A stretch of 34,841 bases of DNA from an uncultured Ruminococcus sp. Lineage in GTDB: Bacteria; Bacillota; Clostridia; Oscillospirales; Acutalibacteraceae. Positions 30,219 through 34,841 of the stretch are shown one piece after another (the stretch's first letter is position 1; every line of letters begins with the position of its first letter). The DNA lies in the NCBI GenBank assembly GCA_902793125.1, contig CADBCC010000014.1, positions 1 through 34,841 of the forward strand, in the 5' to 3' direction. A program made the translations under genes and the position numbers. Under the pieces are notes generated by a model, which did not search any database, was not told where the DNA came from, and worked only from the letters and a program-made list of their open reading frames with translations.

Positions 30219-32249
30219 TTATATAATTTTAACTTTAATAGTTTTTGTAACCGTCTTAGCGTTGAAATTCGTGTTACCCGCTGCGGTAATTTTTACTTTA
30301 ATCTTGTAAGTGCCTTTCTTAGCTTTCTTCCACTTCTTGATAGTTATAACTCCCTTTGAGTTAATCTTAACGAACTTGCGGATTTTCTTTGTGATACCTT
30401 TTTTTACTAACTTATAAGTTACTTTGCCCTGATTATTTTTAACCGTAATAGCCTTAACTTTCTGAGCTTTCTTTTTAAGCTTTTTAGCCTTTACGGTTTT
30501 GGTTTTAGCCGTTACCTTAATCGGGTTAGCCTGTTTAGCTTTAATTGTTGGAGAGGATGTGGTCGGCTGAGCGGGTTCGGTAACAACAGGATTGGTAGTA
30601 ATCGGATCGGTTACGTTCGGAGTAGATTCGTTCGGGTTAGTAACAGGCGGGTCGGTGAATTCGGGAGTTGTTTCGATTGGATTAGTCACGATTGGTTCGG
30701 ATGTTTCGGTAACTTCTTCTCCGATATTTAGCTCCTTTAAAACGGGAACTAACTCGTCAAGCTTTCCGGGCACATTCTGGTAGTCGTTTATGTCGTAGAA
30801 TTTATCTTCTTTTACATCGTAAACGCCGTAGCCTGTCTCAAAAGGAGAGAGAATTGCGTTCGAGTGAATCTTTAAATTGCCGACGAAAATATCCGTTTCG
30901 GCGCAAAGCTGCATACCCGAGTCTCCCTTAACTAATGCCCAGTCAATTTCGCCGTCTTTATCCTGATGATAATACAATTCATCGTAAACATATCCGAAAA
31001 CATTGGGCTCGAATTTATCCATTTCATATTGTTCGATAAATTTTTTCTCATACTTCCATAAATTCACGTTGTACGGTTGGATGTTTTCTCCGCAATCTAT
31101 GCTCTTAACTCTCTCGTCTTCGGCGATTTTATCAACGTTATAAGCGTAAGCGCGCGCTATTACAACGCCGAGAGTATCTCCCTGATATTGAATCTCATAA
31201 AAGTTTCCCGCGTTATCGTCTATGAATTCCTGAACCTGAGCGCTGATTCTCTTTTTGACTTCCTCGCGGTAGTGTTTGGCGAAAATGTTAGCGTCTTTAT
31301 CCGCGCCCAAGACGTTTGCGGATATATAATGCTCGAGTCCATCTTTATTGAAGTCAATATTTAATTCAATACCGATTTCGGCAATGTTGTCGTAAATATT
31401 GGTTTTTTTATTCAGTATCTCCCTGAGCTCAGGTGTGATTTTTTCGCTGACTTCTGTTCCGATATTCAGTTCTCTTAAGGCGGCTTCCAAATCCTCGGTT
31501 TTTACGTTTGTGTTTTTGTAGCTTGTTATATCGTAGAATTGATTATCTTCCGCGTTGTAGATACCGTATTTAGTTAAAAACGGATTGTAGTAACTAAAAG
31601 AGTGTATAAATCTGTTTCCGACAGTCGCTGATGTTTCCATAGCGCCGCAGGGCATAACATACGCTTCAACCAAAGCCCAGTCAACTTCATCGGCGCTGTT
31701 TTTATGATAGTATAATTCCGAGTAGTGATAGTCTTCGGGAGAAAGGTTTTCTATATCAAAATCACTGTTGTATTGGTCAAGGAAAACACCCTCATATTTT
31801 CCGCTGAATTCTGTTCCGATACCGTGTTGTTTTAAAACGGCTTCCAAATCCTCGGTTTTAATATTCGCGGATTTATAGCTGATTATATCGTAGAATTTAT
31901 CCTCTTTTACGCTGTAAATTCCGTATTGCGTACGAAACGGCATAGAGTCACAGTTAGAGAATATAAATCTGTTTCCGATGGTCGCGGATGTAAACATATC
32001 GCCGGAGCCTCCTACATACGCTCTGACCAAAACCCAGTCAATTTCTTCATCGCTGTCTTTATGGTAGTATAATTCCGAGTAGTGATAGTCTTCGGGAGAA
32101 ATGTTTTCTTTATCAAAATCATACTGATTAAGGAATTTATCCTCGTATTTCGTCTCGTTGTTCGGGCTTTCACCCTCAGCGTTTACAGCGGTAACCGCGC
32201 TCGATAAGAGTACGAGTACGCATAAAAAGATTGATAAAAGTTTTTTCAT
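30219..32249 (-). CDS. Secreted three-repeat protein of unknown function with Lys-rich C-terminal domain
   Basis: 676 residues from ATG 32249, preceded by AAGGAGGAAT; further in-frame codons upstream lack this and a signal peptide follows the chosen start. The signal peptide is residues 1-24. Three copies of a unit of about 113 residues lie at about 34-146, 151-265 and 399-512. Each has a Tyr-rich SELYYHKDSDEEIDW core, a GNRFIxS strand and a YGIYxxKEDKFYDI segment; the first two are closest to each other and the third is more diverged. A helical region (about 270-395) separates copies two and three. A Pro/Thr linker (about 515-570) leads to a 102-residue basic domain shared with the LRR protein. 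The repeat family was not recognised. Confidence 0.75.
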   Translation of the reverse strand: MKKLLSIFLCVLVLLSSAVTAVNAEGESPNNETKYEDKFLNQYDFDKENISPEDYHYSELYYHKDSDEEIDWVLVRAYVGGSGDMFTSATIGNRFIFSNCDSMPFRTQYGIYSVKEDKFYDIISYKSANIKTEDLEAVLKQHGIGTEFSGKYEGVFLDQYNSDFDIENLSPEDYHYSELYYHKNSADEVDWALVEAYVMPCGAMETSATVGNRFIHSFSYYNPFLTKYGIYNAEDNQFYDITSYKNTNVKTEDLEAALRELNIGTEVSEKITPELREILNKKTNIYDNIAEIGIELNIDFNKDGLEHYISANVLGADKDANIFAKHYREEVKKRISAQVQEFIDDNAGNFYEIQYQGDTLGVVIARAYAYNVDKIAEDERVKSIDCGENIQPYNVNLWKYEKKFIEQYEMDKFEPNVFGYVYDELYYHQDKDGEIDWALVKGDSGMQLCAETDIFVGNLKIHSNAILSPFETGYGVYDVKEDKFYDINDYQNVPGKLDELVPVLKELNIGEEVTETSEPIVTNPIETTPEFTDPPVTNPNESTPNVTDPITTNPVVTEPAQPTTSSPTIKAKQANPIKVTAKTKTVKAKKLKKKAQKVKAITVKNNQGKVTYKLVKKGITKKIRKFVKINSKGVITIKKWKKAKKGTYKIKVKITAAGNTNFNAKTVTKTIKVKII

Positions 32250-32401
32250 AGCGGATTCCTCCTTCACATTTCTATATACTATAACCCTGATTTTTAGAAT
32301 TTGTGACATTTTTTGTATTTTAATTATATCACAATTAAAAGGAAAATGCTCAACAAACTTCAGTGTGAATAATTGTGAATTGTTACTAAACCCGATAAGA
32401 T

Positions 32402-32433
32402 AATTCGTAATTCGCAATGCGCAATTCGTAATT
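32402..32433. repeat. 11-bp direct repeats with a GC-rich centre
   Basis: AATTCGTAATT occurs at 32402-32412 and 32423-32433, separated by CGCAATGCGC. Short AATTCG-rich repeats of this kind are scattered in many clostridial intergenic regions; function unknown. Confidence 0.5.
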
Positions 32434-32545
32434 ATTTTAGTATTTAAAACTAAGATAGATTATTCGGTTTAAAAAGCACTAAACGTACGGGGGATAGCAC
32501 ATTTTAAACAGGAGCTGAAATATCTGACGAGGACAATAAAAAAAC

Positions 32546-32574
32546 TTGACAGAACGGGGTAAAAAAATTATAAT
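32546..32574 (+). promoter_or_regulatory. Strong promoter of greA-lysS
   Basis: TTGACA (32546-32551), 17 bp, TATAAT (32569-32574): a full consensus match. Confidence 0.85.
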
Positions 32575-32615
32575 ATTATGGTATGCGAAAATCCATCTGA
32601 AAGGAATTTTTTAAT

Positions 32616-33089
32616 ATGGCTAAAAAAATAATGCTGACCGAAGAAGGTCTTGCGAATTTAGAAGAAGAACTTAAATATCTTAAAGGCGAAAAACGTAAGG
32701 AAATGGCGGAGAAAATTAAGCTTGCGCGTTCCTACGGCGACCTTTCCGAGAACAGCGAATACGACGACGCTAAAAACGAACAGGCGATTATGGAAGCCCG
32801 TATCCGCGATATTGAGGCAACTCTTAAAAACTACGAACTTATCGACGAAAGCGACGATAACGTACAGCACGTACGCCTCAGCTCAAGAGTTAAGGTTGAA
32901 ATGATTGGTACAGGCTCAACCCGCGAGTTTAAAATTGTCGGCGCGAACGAGGTTAACCCTTCCGAGGGTAAAATCTCCGACGAAAGTCCTATCGGACGCG
33001 CGTTAGTCGGCCACGGCGTGGGCGACGCTGTAGAGGCGGAAACTCCGGGCGGAACCGTAGGCTTGAAGATACTCGAAATCGGAAAATAA
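32616..33089 (+). CDS. greA: Transcription elongation factor GreA
   Basis: 157 residues, the family's usual length. GreA enters the secondary channel of RNA polymerase and stimulates cleavage of backtracked RNA. The N-terminal coiled coil has the acidic tip segment ARSYGDLSENSEYDDAK, whose Asp and Glu position the catalytic metal. The C-terminal FKBP-like domain contains the GREFKIVG-like strand (TREFKIVGANEVNP) and ends with the SPIGRALVGHGVGDAVEAETPGG motif typical of GreA. AAAGGAA precedes the ATG. It lies 39 bp before lysS without a terminator between them, a common arrangement in Firmicutes. Confidence 0.97.
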   Translation: MAKKIMLTEEGLANLEEELKYLKGEKRKEMAEKIKLARSYGDLSENSEYDDAKNEQAIMEARIRDIEATLKNYELIDESDDNVQHVRLSSRVKVEMIGTGSTREFKIVGANEVNPSEGKISDESPIGRALVGHGVGDAVEAETPGGTVGLKILEIGK

Positions 33090-33128
33090 AAAACACTTAA
33101 AAAAGAAAGTTTATAAGGAGTGTTAAAA

Positions 33129-34616
33129 ATGGCTGATAATCCTAAGCAGATTCAGATATCCAGCGATCCCGTAAAGGCTCGTTACGATAAATTAAATATT
33201 TTAAAGGAAATGGGCAGAAACCCGTTTGAGGAGACCACCTCCGACCGTGATACAATGTGCGCGGAAATCTCCGAGCGTTTCGAAGAGCTTGAGAATAAAA
33301 CCGTTTGTATCGCGGGACGTGTTATGTCCAAGCGCGGTAAGGGAAAGGTTACTTTTCTTGATGTTCACGATAAAAGCGGAAAAATGCAGGTGTTCGCTAA
33401 ACGCGACGATCTCGGCGAGGATGAATACGCTATCCTTAAGCGCTGGGATATTGGCGATATCGTAGAGGTAAAGGGTTTTGTATTTAAAACCCAGATGGGC
33501 GAAGTCAGCGTTCACGCCGAAAAGGTAAAGCTCCTCTCAAAATCGCTCCAGCCGCTCCCCGAGAAATACCACGGACTTACAAATACCGATTTACGTTACC
33601 GCCAGCGTTACGTGGATTTAATTATGAATCCCGAAGTTAAAGACACATTCGTTAAGCGTTCACAGATTATAAGCTCAATCCGCCGTTTCCTTGATGAGCA
33701 GGGCTTTATGGAGGTTGAAACTCCTATGCTCGTTTCAAACGCGGGCGGAGCAGCGGCAAGACCTTTCTTTACTCACTTTAACGCGCTCGACGAGGATTTA
33801 AAGCTTCGAATTTCCCTCGAACTTTACTTAAAGAGATTAATTGTCGGCGGACTTGAAAAGGTTTACGAAATCGGACGCGTTTTCCGTAACGAGGGTGTAG
33901 ATACCCGCCACAACCCCGAGTTCACTTTAATGGAACTCTACCAGGCTTATACCGACTACCACGGTATGATGGACTTAACCGAAAAGCTCTACCGCCATGT
34001 AGCTCAGGATGTGCTCGGCACAACTAAAATCACCTACAACGGCGTTGAGATGGATTTAGGCAAGCCGTTCGAGCGTATTACAATGCTTGACGCTGTAAAA
34101 AAATATTCGGGCGTAGATTTTAACGAGATTAATTCCGACGACGAGGCGAAAGCAATCGCTAAGGAAAAGGGAATTGAATTTGAGGATCACCATAAGAAGG
34201 GCGATATTCTTAACCTGTTCTTCGAAGAATTTGCCGAGGAGCATATGATCCAGCCCACATTCGTAATGGATCACCCGATTGAGATTTCTCCGCTTACCAA
34301 GAAAAAGCCCGAGGATCCGAACTATGTTGAGCGTTTCGAGTTCTTTATGAACGGCTGGGAAATGGCTAACGCGTATTCCGAGCTCAATGATCCTATCGAC
34401 CAGCGCGAGCGCTTTAAGGCTCAGGAAGAGCTTTTAGCCGCGGGCGACGAAGAAGCGAATACAACCGACGAGGACTTCTTAAACGCACTCGATATCGGTA
34501 TGGCTCCGACAGGCGGTATCGGCTACGGAATTGACCGTATGGTAATGCTCCTTACCGATTCCCCCGCAATCCGCGACGTATTATTATTCCCGACAATGAA
34601 ATCCTTAGATAAGTAA
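33129..34616 (+). CDS. lysS: Lysyl-tRNA synthetase (class II)
   Basis: 495 residues from ATG 33129, with AAGGAG 8 nt upstream. The enzyme charges tRNA-Lys in the cytosol. An OB-fold anticodon-binding domain (about 50-150; VCIAGRVMSKRGKGKVTFLD) precedes the class II catalytic core. Motif 1 lies near FMEVETPMLVSNAGGAAARPF, motif 2 is FRNEGVDTRHNPEFTLMELY and motif 3 is GGIGYGIDRMVMLL. The C-terminus (DVLLFPTMK) is complete. This is the bacterial LysU/LysS form, not class I LysK. It is downstream of greA in one operon. A strong terminator lies 134 bp after the stop. Confidence 0.97.
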   Translation: MADNPKQIQISSDPVKARYDKLNILKEMGRNPFEETTSDRDTMCAEISERFEELENKTVCIAGRVMSKRGKGKVTFLDVHDKSGKMQVFAKRDDLGEDEYAILKRWDIGDIVEVKGFVFKTQMGEVSVHAEKVKLLSKSLQPLPEKYHGLTNTDLRYRQRYVDLIMNPEVKDTFVKRSQIISSIRRFLDEQGFMEVETPMLVSNAGGAAARPFFTHFNALDEDLKLRISLELYLKRLIVGGLEKVYEIGRVFRNEGVDTRHNPEFTLMELYQAYTDYHGMMDLTEKLYRHVAQDVLGTTKITYNGVEMDLGKPFERITMLDAVKKYSGVDFNEINSDDEAKAIAKEKGIEFEDHHKKGDILNLFFEEFAEEHMIQPTFVMDHPIEISPLTKKKPEDPNYVERFEFFMNGWEMANAYSELNDPIDQRERFKAQEELLAAGDEEANTTDEDFLNALDIGMAPTGGIGYGIDRMVMLLTDSPAIRDVLLFPTMKSLDK

Positions 34617-34624
34617 CACCCAAA

Positions 34625-34647
34625 AAACCCAGTGTTTATGCGGGTTT
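34625..34647 (+). repeat. AAACCC/GGGTTT inverted repeat downstream of lysS
   Basis: AAACCC (34625-34630) and GGGTTT (34642-34647) can form a 6-bp stem with an 11-nt loop, but no T-run follows, so it is a poor terminator. Similar short hairpins lie at recombination sites of some integrative elements. Confidence 0.35.
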
Positions 34648-34669
34648 CGAGAGTTGCGATGTCTCGGAT

Positions 34670-34697
34670 TTACGCCATTTACGCCAAACTTACGCCA
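34670..34697 (+). repeat. Three TTACGCCA direct repeats (possible recombinase arm sites)
   Basis: TTACGCCA occurs at 34670-34677, 34679-34686 and 34690-34697. Tandem short direct repeats beside a conserved housekeeping gene are a feature of attachment sites used by tyrosine recombinases. No integrase gene is in the window, so this remains a suggestion. Confidence 0.35.
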
Positions 34698-34750
34698 AAC
34701 GATGCAGAAAGTTGTGCAGAGCTGAATCAATCGCATATTTGAATGAATTT

Positions 34751-34787
34751 GACCTTGATGGATTCGTTTTCATCAAGGTCTTTTTTT
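34751..34787 (+). terminator. Intrinsic terminator of the greA-lysS operon
   Basis: A perfect 10-bp stem GACCTTGATG / CATCAAGGTC (34751-34760 with 34771-34780) with a 10-nt loop is followed by seven T. Confidence 0.9.
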
Positions 34788-34797
34788 GTTTGACGGA

Positions 34798-34826
34798 TAG
34801 ACAAAATCAGGCTGAAATGATATAAT
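34798..34826 (+). promoter_or_regulatory. Outward promoter at the right edge
   Basis: TAGACA (34798-34803), 17 bp, TATAAT (34821-34826). It should drive a plus-strand gene beyond the window. Confidence 0.6.
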
Positions 34827-34841
34827 TATAGCAAGATAAAT

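Larger units (their letters stand above)
32250..32615. other. Intergenic region between the repeat protein and greA
   Basis: About 365 bp. It holds a possible promoter for the minus-strand gene (TTGAGC, 19 bp, TATAAT on the minus strand, weak), a short direct repeat at 32402-32433, and the strong greA promoter at 32546-32574. No gene was seen. Confidence 0.6.

Overview
The window looks like chromosomal DNA of an anaerobic, fermentative, Gram-positive member of the Clostridia, most like the Ruminococcus/Oscillospiraceae lineage. The reasons are: strong Shine-Dalgarno sites with frequent TTG and GTG starts, sigma-A promoters of the TTGACA-17-TATAAT type, T-tailed intrinsic terminators, [FeFe]-hydrogenase maturation genes, a lysine/alanine-rich DUF6465-type protein, a Cys-rich protein of a type recalled from other Clostridia, and several large secreted proteins with Big2, leucine-rich or lysine-rich domains. 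The placement rests on family recognition, not on a marker-gene comparison. No rRNA, tRNA, CRISPR array, transposase or complete mobile element was found.

Layout. 1-3.6 kb: the tail of a Big2-type surface protein, a secreted CHAP amidase with Big2 and SH3-like domains, and a lipoprotein. 3.6-7.7 kb, minus strand: a compact operon TM1266-hydE-hydG-hydF that builds the [FeFe]-hydrogenase H-cluster. Its leader carries a palindrome over the -35 box and a terminator/antiterminator pair. 7.8-10.4 kb: two small membrane proteins and a sirtuin/HAD phosphatase pair. 10.5-12.7 kb: a secreted GH13 alpha-amylase. 12.9-16.6 kb: citrate synthase and an EF-G-like GTPase with degenerate GTPase motifs. 16.6-17.5 kb: a Cys-rich protein whose ribosome-binding site lies inside an 11-bp inverted repeat. 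17.6-19.4 kb, minus strand: a cyclophilin lipoprotein and a HAD hydrolase. 19.6-22.2 kb: an S1-repeat protein, the histone-H1-like DUF6465 protein (minus) and an AEC transporter. 22.3-24.5 kb: a WYL regulator coupled to a zinc-ribbon membrane protein, then a 37-codon small membrane ORF. 24.6-26.4 kb: a BspA-like leucine-rich-repeat surface protein. 26.5-30.2 kb: a LexA-box-controlled cassette of Y-family polymerase, YolD-like protein, nuclease lipoprotein and tyrosine-phosphatase-like protein. 30.2-32.2 kb, minus strand: a repeat-containing secreted protein sharing its last 102 residues with the leucine-rich-repeat protein. 32.5-34.6 kb: greA-lysS. The right edge has TTACGCCA repeats that look like recombinase arm sites, a terminator and an outward promoter.

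How it fits together. The metabolic genes (amylase, citrate synthase, hydrogenase maturation) suit a starch-fermenting, H2-evolving gut-type anaerobe. The most interesting regulatory signals are the attenuator-like leader of the hydrogenase-maturation operon, the sequestered ribosome-binding site before the Cys-rich gene, and the SOS-type control of a cassette that joins a translesion polymerase to an exported nuclease. The hydrogenase structural gene is not in the window.
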